64,000 bases of DNA from Taeniopygia guttata (Eukaryota > Chordata > Aves > Passeriformes > Estrildidae): assembly GCF_048771995.1 (NCBI RefSeq), contig NC_133032.1, positions 22,421,501 through 22,485,500 of the forward strand, in the 5' to 3' direction. Shown here piece after piece: positions 37,601-50,300 of the stretch. The first letter of the stretch is position 1. Each line of letters opens with the position of its first letter. A program made the position numbers and the translations under genes. Under the pieces are notes generated by a model, which worked only from the letters and a program-made list of their open reading frames with translations, did not search any database and was not told the DNA's origin.

Positions 37601-40600
37601 TTCTTCCCCGTGCTCCTTCAGGCAGACCTGAGCCATTCACACTCTGTCCCTGTGAAATCCTGTGGTCCTTCTCTCAGCTGCTGAGCACTGGCCATTTTCA
37701 CAGCTCCTACTTCAATTTGTTAAGTTTCTTGGAAATTGCCTGGGGCTCTCATCTTACTGTTGGGGGAAGGGGAAAGGTCTGGACTGGTCTTGCATGACCT
37801 CAGCCATTTAATTTGTTTTTCACTACTTCATGGGTATAAGTTACCAAGAAGGCAAATCTCAATTTTCTTACAAAAACAGGGCAATGGTCTACGCTTTTCT
37901 TTAGTTACTTGGTTGACAAAAAGAAAATTTTTGTGGTGGAATCATTCTTATTCTCTTCAGGAGTCTCTCCCTCTGAACACAGACACACACATTTATGTGC
38001 ATGTGTCATTAGAAATATCATGCACACACCAATTCAACTTTTTGCAGAATTTAAGTAGGTAGAGGTATTGAACCCAGAAGACTATGCTGTTGATATAAAT
38101 AACACATACTTTTTATGAAGTCCATTTTCACCTCACAGATTTCTTTAGATAAATTTTTCAACTTTAAAGTTCCCTTATTTTTTTCTTCCATTTACTCCTC
38201 TCAAGGCAGCATGCAGAATAAGTACTTGTATGTGGGGAATGGAGACTTCTGAATGAACTTTAGCTGATTTAATAAAACTAGAACAAATCAATAAGCCACC
38301 CAGGCATCCAATGCTGTCAGTATTCCCACTGACTGTTCCACAACATCAAACAGTATGGAAAACATTTTCAAGGTAAGTCCTCTGTATTCTGAAAAAGGTC
38401 CCTAAAGGCAGAGAGATGGAGGTTTTCTTAGCCTACCTGTTTAAAATGGGTCATGCTCTGCATTCACAATCACCTTGAAGTCAGGCACAGTACTTCAAAG
38501 CAAGAGCTCCAGTGTGGTGTGCACTACTTGGGCTGTGAACACACTGCAGCCAAGGTCAGGGAGACCCTCCTTTCCCCAGCCATGTTCAGAAAGTTCATTT
38601 CTTCTTAGCCTTGACTGGCATGGTGATAATAACTCCTCTCAGCTGTTATCAAATTTCCATCTCCATGCAATTTCTTCTCATGCGTCATGCCATCCTTAAA
38701 CCAAATCCTAACCTCACTTCTCTGGCTTCACTGAGAAACTCTGGGCCTCATTATCTGCTTTATCTGTGTTACTGAAGTTTTGCTACTCAAGCAATGGAAA
38801 TGAAGCTTCTGACAGTAGATGTCCTTTGCCAATGTGAAATGTTTCAGTTCCCAGGGAAGAGATGCTGTACAGGCAAAACTGCTTCTGTTGGTATAGCTAT
38901 CCCATGGTTTTATCTCCAAAAAAGTGCAAAGCTGACACGTTTCCACTGGCAAAATTTTCTAGCTGGATGCTGTAGAAATAGAGGGATATTGCACTGGGAC
39001 AGGGCCTTTGGGACAAGGGCAGCTGTTGTGGTGAAACTGGTGGTTTCTCTCTGCTCTTCTCTTCTTCATTACCCCATCCTTCCCCCAGGTAAAATTGACT
39101 GTACTGATCCATTTAACTGCACTTAGTTTAAAGACATCTGTCAAAACAGTGAGGTTGATCTGGGATCACAGTTCATCCGAATCCAGCCTGACCCCAGGCC
39201 CTGCCAGCAGCTGGTGGCAGAGCTAACCTGGCTCTCAGAGTGTGGCCCTTGCTGCCCTCTGTGAGAGAGGCCACATGCATTGCCATTTTGATCCACTAAT
39301 GCTCTTTTGTTCTGTGGAGGTAAGAAGAGAAGGTTACAGTCAGGGTGATGATGCTGTCTTGTTATCCAGACGTTATTTAAGTTGTGCACTGCCATAGTCT
39401 GTTCATGACCAGCTCATTTTCAAGTGTATGAGCTCACAGGGCTCATTCTTGTCTGTGAGGTCCCAGGAGTTCCCATGTTTGCTGCTCTGGTGCTCAGTCT
39501 GGTGCTGGTTGCATCAGCTGAAGTGTGGCTGTGCCAGGAGAGTTTGTTTCACTCAGTGCTAGAGAAAATGTCAAATGGTAATGCTCAGCTACTTTACTAC
39601 TGCCTTGCTATTATAGGGTCATGAGCACAGATACAAATTTCTTGTCAAAGAGGTCTGTCAGCTCCTGTGAAAATACTCTTTTGATGTTAGAACTGGAGGT
39701 GTAGAACAATTTCCTATCTCTAAGGAGTTATTAAATAATAGCAAACTATGCCAAATGAGCTGGTTTACTTTCCCCATGATTGCACAGAAAATAAGTCCTT
39801 GCTTATGCTCACAGAAGGGGCTTTGAACGCTTCACTGTACTTTTCAGAAATCATTCTTGGTTCTGGGATCCCTCAGCCCAGATGCTGATGGAGTTGACAG
39901 CAGAAGAAACGAGGATGTCAAGGCGAAGACCATGCTCTGTGCTTTGGCACATGAAAAACAGCATTTTGAGCTGAATGCCCACAATGCAGAGGCACCACAA
40001 ATTAGCACCTGTGTTTGAAAAACTTTGCTGCATTTCTGCTTTTTTCATATGCCAGTTTTAGATGGGTGTGAGAATCATGGGTTTCAGCTGGCTTATCCCA
40101 GAAATTTTCTGGTATAAGTGCAAGGGTATAAATCCTGCTCTTCCTTGTGCCTCAGTGAATAGAATGAACATCTCCCACTGGAGAAGGACTAGCAACGACT
40201 TTAGAAAACAACCAAACAAGGAAATACATTCAGTTGCATTACTGGTGGAGGGGATTTATAGCATGTTGTGAACTATCCACTTAGTCCCAGAATTTAAGTG
40301 AGGGACAAGGGTGGGGGTTGAGAGAGCAGGAAAACACAGTTCCCTTGTTAAAATGAAAGAATGAGTTTAATATATACAGGCAGAAAGAGGAGGCAAGTCC
40401 TTTCCCTGTTAAATATTTACCATCTGAGCTCTGCTCAGACTCCTGATTTTCTGTATCTCTAAAGGTGGTGGTACTTGTGACAGTAGGATATGTTCCTTAA
40501 TGTATTCCTCCCTCTCAACCCACCTTGCATGGGAAACGACTGTGGTAACAAAAAGCAGACTGTTCCCTTCTCATGAATATTAATCAGTAAACTCCCCCTG

Positions 40601-41606
40601 CTATTTTAAATCGAAGGCTGGTGCTAAAACCCTTTTTTCCCCCACTCAAGCATCCCCTAAGGAAAACCCTTAAAGTCCTGGGAAAGCCATGCACAGAGGC
40701 TGCCGTGACTAGAGGCCTTCTAGGCAGTGACATATAAAACTCTGAGGTCAGGGGGCACAGCAAGAGAAGGAATGAGCTTTGTTTCCGCTATGTGTTGCTG
40801 AAAGCTAAACCTTTATGGAACTTTTCTAGCTGCATTTTTGGCTATTTAGCTTTGAAAACAAAAGATTTATTTATTTTTTCCTATTCATCGCAGTTTTTGT
40901 CCTAAGTTGACAGCAGTGACATAAGAAGGACCCTCTCTGTTCTCAGTTAGAGCTGTGTAAGCTCCTTTGGTCATTACTGCTTAGTACAAATATTATATGA
41001 CCTTTCAGCAAAGGGAAGAAAACAGACAAACAAAAAGATTGCACACTGCCAATGTAGACACCCATTACCACAATTCATTCTTCTAAATAGGAAAATTAAA
41101 ACTCTCTTGGCAAGTGAAATACATTGACTGGAGCATGTATAGTACAAGAGGATGCCCAGAAACCCAGCTGTATGTCTTCACAATCCACTCAGCTTCAGAT
41201 CAAGCCAGAGGAGTATTCCCAAGGACACAGGGTGATACAGCTGGAGGTTGACTTGCCTCCTAGATAACCCTGAGCAGCACTGAACACTTCTTTGAACTCA
41301 AAGCAATTTGCGATTGTGTTCAGAAATAACGCATAGACTTGCCAAAATCCAGGAGTGTATCAGCAACCAATGTGTATTTTTCCAGTGTGTTATCCAGAGT
41401 GTATCCAGTAGTGTGATAAGCCAGTGCAGAGTTTGTTGTTTTCTCTTTGGGACAGTGTTAGCACTTGTGGTGTGTTACAGGATTTCCCATGCCAAAGATG
41501 CAATTCATGTCCTGAAGACTGTACAGTCAAGAATAATGTTTTAAAATATTTGTCCTTTATCAAAGGATCTGGACAGACTTCAAATAACATTATTATCCAT
41601 ATCTAA

Positions 41607-41700
41607 GAGCTGGGAAAACTCAGGCAAGGAGGGGTGACATGGCTTTCCCAAGGTGATCTTATGAACTGGTGTCAGACCAGGAGTAAAGTACTGTAGCTCA
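41607..41700. repeat. old interspersed repeat fragment, MIR/L3-like
   Basis: Reads 'gagctgggaaaactcaggca' then 'ggctttcccaaggtgatctt' and 'gtgtcagaccaggagtaaag', recalling the amniote core 'aaactgaggca...cttgcccaaggtca...cagagccagga'. Diverged; the family is tentative. Confidence 0.45.
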
Positions 41701-41779
41701 TGCCTGCTGTGCATGCTGCACCTCATCAGGTTGTGAAGGTCAGTGCTGGGAGCTGTACACTCCAGATCTGATATACTGG

Positions 41780-41834
41780 TTGAAGACTTGAGAGATGAAA
41801 ACTTGAGAGTTGAAAGTTGAAGACTTGAGAGATG
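41780..41834. repeat. two-copy 37-bp direct repeat
   Basis: TTGAAGACTTGAGAGATG occurs at 41780-41797 and again at 41817-41834, with a diverged partial copy (AAAACTTGAGAGTTG) between them, suggesting a small decayed minisatellite. Confidence 0.8.
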
Positions 41835-44800
41835 CTGCACACAGTTCATGAATGGAGAATTGAGGCAAGGGATGGAACACATTCAAGCTGATCACCCAGA
41901 CAGACCTGTGTTTGATGGCTGCTGGTGGCAATTGCTAATGGCATAAAACCCATGATGGAATGGCAGTAAAACTCACAGGACAGGCTCTGGGTGAGTATGG
42001 AAAATAATCACTTCAGTCTTTGGAAACAATGTCTTAGGACATTACTAGGTTGGAAGGTGAGAGTATGGTGGGTTTTACTGCTGGTGGTTTGATCGCTCCA
42101 TAGGTTAGAGTATGTTTGATCCAAATAAGCCATGCCACCCAATTGAACTGGTGATATATATTTCCCTGATTTATTCTGGAAATATGATGTCTTATTCATG
42201 TAAAGGAAGAGTGGCATGAACCAAAGGTACCTGATCCAGCATAAAGTTGCTCACACAAAGATAAACCTCCACAAGTCTTTGAACAATTTAGGTTTGACGA
42301 GTAAATTCATGTTAGATCAGCATCTTAAGTTAGATGGCTGAAGTGGTTTTGGTCCAGAGCCCTAAAAACACGTGTACTTCCATATTCTGGGAATAATTCT
42401 GAGATAGGTCTGTGTTCAGAGGAAGAGATCTTCAGGTAGAACCTGAACTTTGTGCTTGCAAACCTGGGTGGAGTGAATGGTTGATGTTAGTACCCAGAGA
42501 TGTGTATTTGTACAGCAAGGTCTCAACCAAAACTCCCAGTAGACAGCAGGCAGTTTAAGAGGATTTATCAAGCTGCAGTTCTCCTGCTCAGGACTGCTCC
42601 AAGGTGATGGCAGCAGTACAATTCTTCCAGGACAAAAGAATGAGAAGCAGCTGTAGCTAGTAGCTCCAGGTATCAACATGTATCACTAATTAGAGGTAGT
42701 TAATAATTTCCTGTCTCTATTAAGTGCTCAAAACTGGTATTTACTCTTCATTTTCACTCTTCTTTGGAGGAGCAGAGCTACAGCTGACTAACCCCAGTTG
42801 GTGTTGAACAAGATAGCAGTAATGTCAGTTAGTTTTCATGGAGTGCCATAGATGTTTAAGAGTGTGAGAATGCAGGTACTTGCTAAAAACCAGGTTGTTT
42901 ATTTCAATACAAATATTTGGCTTTCACTGTTTTGAAGACTGTGCTGCATGATGACAAAAACCCCCACAAACCAAAGAACCAAAAAAGAGATCAAAATTAC
43001 TAAAACTTTGAAGAAATTATTCTATGTATTTAAAAGAATTCTACAAATTTAAAAGAATACGTATATAAAAGAATGCCACAACTGTCTATTCAGTCAAGTA
43101 CTTTAACAACATTGTTTTACAGCAATATAAAATCAAGCAGTTAAATATTAAATGGGAGATTCAAGTGCAAACTGAGAAACGGACTTTACCTGGCAGAAGT
43201 TGTGTGAGAGATCAGAAGCACATATTAAGAACTGGTTATTTCATTTCAGCTAAACACTTATCAGGAATCCTTCTACCTTCAGGCCAAGAGGCCTTATTTA
43301 TTATACTAAGAAATGAAGATAGTCACCACTGTATTCACTTGTGGTATCCTGAGATTAATGGGGAATTTCTAGCAGGCAGGTATGGCGCCCTGGAGAACAT
43401 GCAAAGTTGACTCTTTATATCAAACTTTCAGTTTTTCTGTTACCTGGCCCAGCTGAGCCAGCTGTGCTCGTGTTGAGGCCCTCAGCTTCTCAGTCTTTCA
43501 AAAGAAGACAGGAGAGATGAGACATCAGCAGTCAATATTGAGGATACAATGCTCTCTTCCCTGATATCATTGAACTGTGACTGTAGATGTTGGAGCCAAG
43601 GAACCAAGGTTGGCCGTGTTTTGGGGAGGACTGTCTCTGGGCTACTGCACCCAGAGGCTGTACTGGCACTTGAACAGCTTGAGCAGTTCCCAGCAGTGCA
43701 TATAGGAGCAGAATCCTTATTTCTACTTTTCCTTTGTAAGTCTCCCCATCTACCCTGTGTGCTTCTGCATTTCAGAAACTTAACAGGGGACACGTCTTTC
43801 TCTGTGGCATTCTCTCTATACTTATCTAGGGGTTTGAATACCTCCCAGTTAGTGATTTCTGGCAGAACAATGTACACCATTGATAGTACAGACTACAGGC
43901 AGCTTGCCTTTCAGTTTCCTGTTTAACCTTTGAAACTTTGTTATTTCACAAATATTCAGACTTGAAATTTTACACACTTAAGGCACCTAAAAGCAAATTC
44001 TCCACTGCTAAAGTTGTCTAAACAAACTAGCCAAACCTTGAAAGGATATAATTTCCCTTGAAAATACATCCTCACAGATAATTGATAGCATAGCCATCTT
44101 TCAGCCCAGATGGTTTCCTTTTGGATGCTTACACAGAATAAAGTATGAGGAGCAAAGTAGCCTTACACCCTCAGAACAGATCCTGCCATCACTTCTTAGA
44201 CTAAAATCCACATTCCAGAAGGGTATAAACTAGTAAAAAGAACCCTTGCATTTCACCTGATAATAATTAGCTTCCTTGTAAGAGAAAAGTAATTTCTAGT
44301 TAGTTGGCTCTATCTCTAATATTTATGATTGTATGATATTTAATATGTATTATGTATACATACCTATTAGGCAAGTAATATAGCGCTGCATAAGACATAA
44401 ATATAAAGGTATATTTCAATTTATACTTACATTTACCCCATGTTTTTCTTCATAGAGATTTGGAAAAGTAAAATCTATGTCTTCCATTAAATGCAGGCAC
44501 TTCTGGCGTTTATGTTGGTGTCATAATTGCATCTAATAGCTGAGCCTGGGCTAGTCCAGCCTTGCCTTTTAGGACCCAGGCTGAAACAGTAAAAGAGCAC
44601 TTGCTTTCTGTATTGAGATAGAAAGAGACATGGCCTCATCCACTCCTTCCTTCTTTGTGAAAGAGCTGTAAGCTCTTCACAGGCACAGGGAACACTTGTC
44701 CTTTACTCCTGTGGTGTTTCTCTGCTCTGCCCAGGCAGCCCATCCCCACTCCTCCTCTGGAAAGGTAGCAGAACAGATGGAACTACCTTGGAAGACAGAT

Positions 44801-44950
44801 CATCTACGGGGTGGATTGGGCTGGTTAGAGTAAAGGTGAAGAAAGAAAGCATCAGTTAAGAGACATGGGGTGGTTTCAGGGAGGCAGAGAAGAATCTTAC
44901 ATATTGGCATGAGAATTTTAACTGGCTTTTTCAAATAAAACCCCAAACAA

Positions 44951-45003
44951 GCAAAAAAAAAAAAAAAAAAAAACCAAAACAAAACAAAAAAACCAAAAAA
45001 ACC
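44951..45003. repeat. A/C-rich low-complexity tract
   Basis: Twenty-one A followed by CC and AAAAC units. The antisense Phe-rich frames are artefacts. Confidence 0.9.
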
Positions 45004-45833
45004 CACTTCCTGAAGTTATCTGTGTGATGTGGAGGGAAAACACTACAAAGTGAATCAGGCCCAGCTGGGAGGTATCTCAGAAACTGTTTGTTTCTGTTTT
45101 TGGTGTGTTCAACCACAGGAGGTTGTCTGCTGAACTGCTGAGAATACAGGATCATGAGAGAAAGGAGAGGATATTTGGGCAGATTAGGAAGGAAAACACA
45201 TGCCTTCTAAGGAAAAAATTCTTGAGCATCCATCACTGGGAATCATGATGTTGCAAAATTCTCCTACTTTTTTTCTCTCCCTTCCATGAGAGCATATGTT
45301 AAAAGAGATGGCAAGACTACAGGGGGAGTTCTGTAGAGGTGATGTGAATGATAAAGTTTGCGAAATCAAAGCAGTATAAGAGGTGATTGGTCTACTGTTC
45401 TAGCAAGATTGGTATTAATAGTAAATTCAGGGAGCTGTATGCCTAAGGACCATATTACATTCCCCTAATTTTTTGTGACGGTTCTGTATTTTAAATTATT
45501 TTTTAACTTTTATTACTCTTAATGCTTCTAAGAAATTGCCTCATCAGAACTGAGGAGTCGGACAAGTGACTCATGTAATGCTCATCAGTATGGGCAGCCC
45601 GAGCTATGTGTTTCCTGGAATAATTATCCTTTTTGTTCTCAGCTTGTCTAATATTTTGTCCAATATGGAAGCAGGGAAGGGTAGGGACCTTGCCAGGTCA
45701 TGTGTTTGCAGTATTTTTGTAAGATCCTAAATTTTTTGCCTTTGGGAACAGCATTGATTGAAGTGGTTGTAATCCAGACCTGCTTGTGGAGCATGAGAAG
45801 AGTTTGTGCTTTGATGGGAGTGCTGTGAACAGG

Positions 45834-46451
45834 ATGGCTCTTGTGTGGCATTGTATTTGTGGAGGGGGTGGGTTCTTCTCTGGAAGCCTGGATATGCTGG
45901 TGGTTCCCAGCCATATGCTTCTCCCAAGTACCAACTGCACTGGCAGAGCTCAGGCTAGGAGAGTACAGGATGTACTTTTGGAAAGGTTCAGTTGCCCCTT
46001 CATGTGCCCTTTTGGGCCTTGGGCTAGCCAGGCTTCAGGAAGGGCAAAGAGGAGAAGGTCAGAAGATGAAAGGGTCTTTAGAGGAAAAGCCTTTGCTGAG
46101 ATGCAAGGCAGAATGACTTTGTCACTCAATTACTCTGGACTTTCAAAGCACAAAATGAAGTGTTGGATGTGGCAATGCAGCCCTTGTCAGCACAGTGTGT
46201 GGGAGGCAGCCCAGCAAAGGGAAGTGAAGAGGGTTTGTTCAGCAGCTGGCACAGCAGCTGGGCCCTGCCAGCTCCCATCCGACTTGCTTCATCCCTATCA
46301 GCGACCAGCTTCTTTTCTGGCTGTGACACTTGGCACTCTGCTAAGCCTTCTTAGTTCTCCTTCCCTGGCACAAGGTTCAGCAGTAGAAATACACCCTGTG
46401 GAAGCAAAGAGCCCAGGACCAGCACAAAGCTTTGTAGGAAAAGGATTTTAA
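45834..46451 (+). other. long unassigned open reading frame, 205 codons from ATG
   Basis: Open for 221 codons, with the first ATG at 45834 and the stop at 46449-46451. It is unusually long for this AT-rich region outside FZD7. The predicted protein has a basic patch (RAKRRRSEDE), several scattered cysteines and a hydrophobic C-terminal segment (LAVTLGTLLSLLSSPSLA), but no domain I recognise. It is probably a chance frame in locally GC-richer sequence. Confidence 0.15.
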
Positions 46452-46853
46452 GGCCTGTTTATGTTAAGAAACAAGAGTTAGTGACATGTAAACAAGGAGT
46501 TGTAGAGGTAAAACTGCTTTGAAAAGCCAACTAGCTTTTAATTACATTATTAAATCCCTGCGAGTACTCTACATCCAGGCAGCCTGCTTTACTTAGCAAG
46601 AACCAGGACCACTCCATGACAACAAAGACAGGATAGCCTAAGGAAAGGATGCTCAAAACGAACTGGTTTTGGTTGGTTACTTTGCTGATACCACCCCTCT
46701 CATCTTCATGGTAGCATGACAGAGCAAATTGCACCCACTGCATCTTCTTAAAAGCTAAGCATCAGGTAAGCTGCTGGAAACCCTGAGTCTTAGCAGCTCA
46801 CTTGGGAGTAATCAGTGAGGAAAGCCAGGTTTTCCTCTTTTGTCTCTTGTTAG

Positions 46854-47081
46854 GTTTTCCAACTGACCAGTTGCCATCAGGACTCTGCTATCAGCCCAAC
46901 ATCCATCAGAGAACGAGAACCTGTGTTATTAGAAGGGGAAAAGAGCATCAACTGCATTCAGGAAGGGAAAACTGATGCCAGTTTGTGGTTTGCTTTCAAA
47001 GGGCCCAACAAGCATCTTATTGAAACTGATGGAACAGTTGTCATTGATTATATTGAGTTCAGCTCCAACATGAAATTCTGA
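46854..47081 (+). other. candidate unannotated exon or coding remnant, 75 codons
   Basis: A pyrimidine-rich stretch ending TTGTTAG (46831-46853) resembles a splice acceptor and is followed at once by an open frame to a TGA at 47079-47081. The 75 residues look protein-like (LLEGEKSINCIQEGKTDASL near the middle, VVIDYIEFSS near the end). I do not recognise the family. The in-frame TAG that forms the acceptor also simply marks where any chance frame would begin. No matching poly(A) signal follows closely. Confidence 0.25.
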
Positions 47082-47347
47082 GAGCATTTTGCAGCATCTA
47101 ATGATGGCTTCCTACATAACTGCCATGGAAACCCGATCTGCTTTCCTTCCAGCCTCATTCCAGTCCATGTTGGCTTGTGTTTCTTTGTTCACTAAAGCTC
47201 TTGTTGGCTAAATTTTTTGGGACAAACATGTAACTGGTGCTTAAATCCCCAGACAAAAGAAAGCACAGATGCCTTTTCTGCTTTGAAATACCGAAGGTCT
47301 TTCTCTGCATAGCAAGAATCCATGTTCTGAATGGACTCGGGGGGAAT

Positions 47348-47363
47348 GGGGGGGGGGGGGGGG
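47348..47363. repeat. poly(G) run, 16 bases
   Basis: Sixteen G following GGGGGGAAT; able to form quadruplex DNA on the plus strand. The length may be imprecise in any assembly. Confidence 0.9.
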
Positions 47364-50300
47364 TGTGGCATAAAGGGTCTTGCTGCCTGTGAGGCTTGGT
47401 TAATATGCTTCTGACTGGCTGGCTTTGTGCCTTCTCTTTACCTCCTTGTGACTGAGAATAGCCTGCTGGCAGGTAGCTTAAGGGCTATGGCTAGTTGTGA
47501 AAGGGTGAGCTGGGCAACAGGAGCAGGAATAAAAGTAGGGAGTAGCAGATGAGAAGAGAGGGGACCGTTCTAACTGATGAGCACTTTACTACAGAGACTA
47601 CATCTTGTAGTCTTGTAGCTTTCTCCCTTGCTGTCTGCAGCACAACTCTACAGAATCCATCTAATTGATCCTTACCTTCTTGAGAATTGCTCAGAGGTAA
47701 GTTTGGCCTCGCCCTGCTGATTATTTTTTTTAGCTCTGTCAGCACCCCAGGGCTGGGCCTCAGGTACTGTATCTGAAGGCAAAGGGTTTAAGATGCCATG
47801 TGACAGTGGCATTGGCAGGACACCCCAAGTTTTCAAAGTGCTCAATTGGTTCATTTGCATGACATACACTGTAGGAAGGCTTTTCTGCTCTTTCTGCCCA
47901 GCTCTTTGCTGCTCGACTTGGGGTTCTCAGGAACTACATATTTATAAGCTGAAATTTGTTGTAGTGTTAAAGACAATTGTTATAAGTCACATAAAGAGCC
48001 CTTAAAGGGTGCATGCTCTACTTCAACACAGCAAGCTCTGTGTCCAGCTTCTGGAATTTGCTTCATAAATGCGATCACAACTGCTAATTCTTTTTATTTC
48101 TTTGCATATTTTTGAGTGTGAAGAAAGTCTATGGACTTACAGACACTCAAACTGGTTTGTAAAATAGCTACTCATTTTTTCCAGGTGGCTTCTAAATCCA
48201 TATTTAGAAATTTCTCTTCTGTCTCACTCTGAAGCCATTAAGCATGTGGAGTATGTTCAGCAGCTGACAAATGTACTGAGATTTGGAAATAATAAGGGTA
48301 GAAGAAGTCATCCACCAAAATACAGTAGCTCATGTCAAGGCAACATGGAAAACACCCAGTGGTTATTCAGTGTTAAGCACAAAAGCCTATTTTATTTAAA
48401 ATAAAATTTAAAAAATAGAAACCAGAAAATGAAAAGATCACTCACTGAAAAGAAGAACACCAGAGGAAATAGGATCTAGATACCATCCAGCACTCCATAT
48501 GCAGTGTGAGGGGAAACAAAATGAACTGTGCCTGTGCTGGGCTGTCAGAACCAGGGGCAGAGGGAAGCAATGGGCTAAGCGCTAGGTGGTGTTGATTTAT
48601 CTGATTAATGGAAAATCAGTGCAGCCCCTATAGCATGTGTGGGAGCTATCGAGGTAGTACATCTGCCTGAACAAAATCAAAGCAGTCTTGGTCCCTTGGT
48701 ATCTCACAGGAGGCTTCTTCTCCTCTGCTTGGGGCACAGAGCACTGCAAAAGGTTTCCATGGAAGGGACTCAGTGCTCTTCTTCCCACTCCCTGTAGGAA
48801 AAGGGCTGTGTGGAGAGATTAGGAAAGAGTCACTGGAAAGCTTTTGGTCCTTCTTGTCTATTTCTGTCATGCTTTTTAGACTGAGGCAGGGTCCCAGGCA
48901 TTTAATTTACAAGAAGTATTTCAGGGAGAGTTTTCTGCGTTAATTGCCATGCTGTTTACTGCCAGAGATATACAGGTTTTTTTACTTCATGCACTTTAAA
49001 ACTGGCGGAGGGTGACAGGGTTTATGATTTAATCTCTGGCAAGTGTCTCTTTCTTTGGGGATAGGTGATATGTTACTATCATCTATTCAAAGGTGGAGTG
49101 ACAGTTTTTTACTAGAACCCAACTAACTGCATCTCAGAAAAATGCTGATACATTCACACACAAGAACTGGATGAGATGAGACACTTTCCTCCCTGTTCCT
49201 GTGGCACACAGTGGAAGCTGCTGATGTTTGATGAGCAGTAACAAGGTGCCCTACTGTGACACCCCACCAATGCCAATTGTTTATGCCAAGTCTACTGAGC
49301 CACCCACATGCTGAAGAGGCAGAGTCAGAGTCGTGTTTAGCACAATAAGATCCAGGGACTTGAATGTGTTACAGTGTTAATTGTTGATATTGCTGTTGCT
49401 GATGAGAATTTATCTACAGTTTCAGAGAGCAGAAAAACTCACTCCTAAAAAGAGAATTAGAAAGCAGTTGTTTCTGCATGAGCTGATCCCATCAGTCTCC
49501 ACACACCCCTGGTGTGCAGAACCAGGATGCTAGCTTAGCCTTACCTCAGTGTTGCAGATTACACTCAAATCCCATTTATCCTCAGTAGCTTTGTTGATAG
49601 CTGCTTTTGGAGACTGCCTTCAAGATGTATTTCCTTAGTTCATGGTTTGCATTGCCTCCCTCAGCCTCTCTCCTGTGTGCTCTGAAAGCCTCCCTGTTCT
49701 CTGGGGCCCTCCTGCCTTGCCCAGTCGCTGTGCTGCAGCTCTCTGCCTGGCCCGAGTCACAGTGGGCCCTGGAGGATCAGTTCTGGAGTCAGGGGCTTTG
49801 TTGTGCCACAGCTTCTGTACTTGGGCATTTCTTGCTTGCTGCACAGGTTGTTTGTACCTGCACAGGGTCGCAGCAAAAGGATTGCAGATGTCTGCAGATG
49901 AGCCACAAGAATATGATGTTTCTCTGCTGTTGTATGGGAACTCATTACAAAGCTCCTAGTGTTTTGCCATTTGGTAATTTAAGAGCTCAGGTTTCTTGCA
50001 CTATGCTGAAAAGCCCCTCTGGCATTTGTGAGGAGGTGAACCTAAGGGTCCCAAGCTAAAACCAGGTTACTGAGACCTCAGTAGTTTGTATTCTTCAGAG
50101 AAGAGAATCAGAGATCTTTCTAAATGGGTGCATCTTTCCTGCTACATTTAAAATATTTGTATAGCTCTGCAACAAAATTTAAGAGCTGTATTTGGGGACG
50201 AAAGCACCACGTGCCCTGATGCCTGTGATACCTCTCTGTCTTAATGACAGCACATCATCCTTGTCATCTCTATCACATACCTGCCAGAAAAGGCTCATCT

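Larger units (their letters stand above)
28951..45785. other. non-coding DNA with scattered low-complexity tracts
   Basis: No gene recognised. It holds A/C-rich tracts (31508-31610, 31722-31748, 34627-34681, 44951-45003), a TTGG array (34492-34516), a 37-bp two-copy repeat (41780-41834), one old-repeat fragment (41607-41700), and enhancer-like AT-rich patches at 36290-36480, 36700-36800, 37080-37250 and 40540-40720. A small CpG-retaining patch lies at 37510-37615. Confidence 0.45.

Noticed and set aside
49607..50059. 150-codon Cys/Leu-rich plus-strand frame
   Set aside because: No recognisable family, no splice or promoter context; likely chance.
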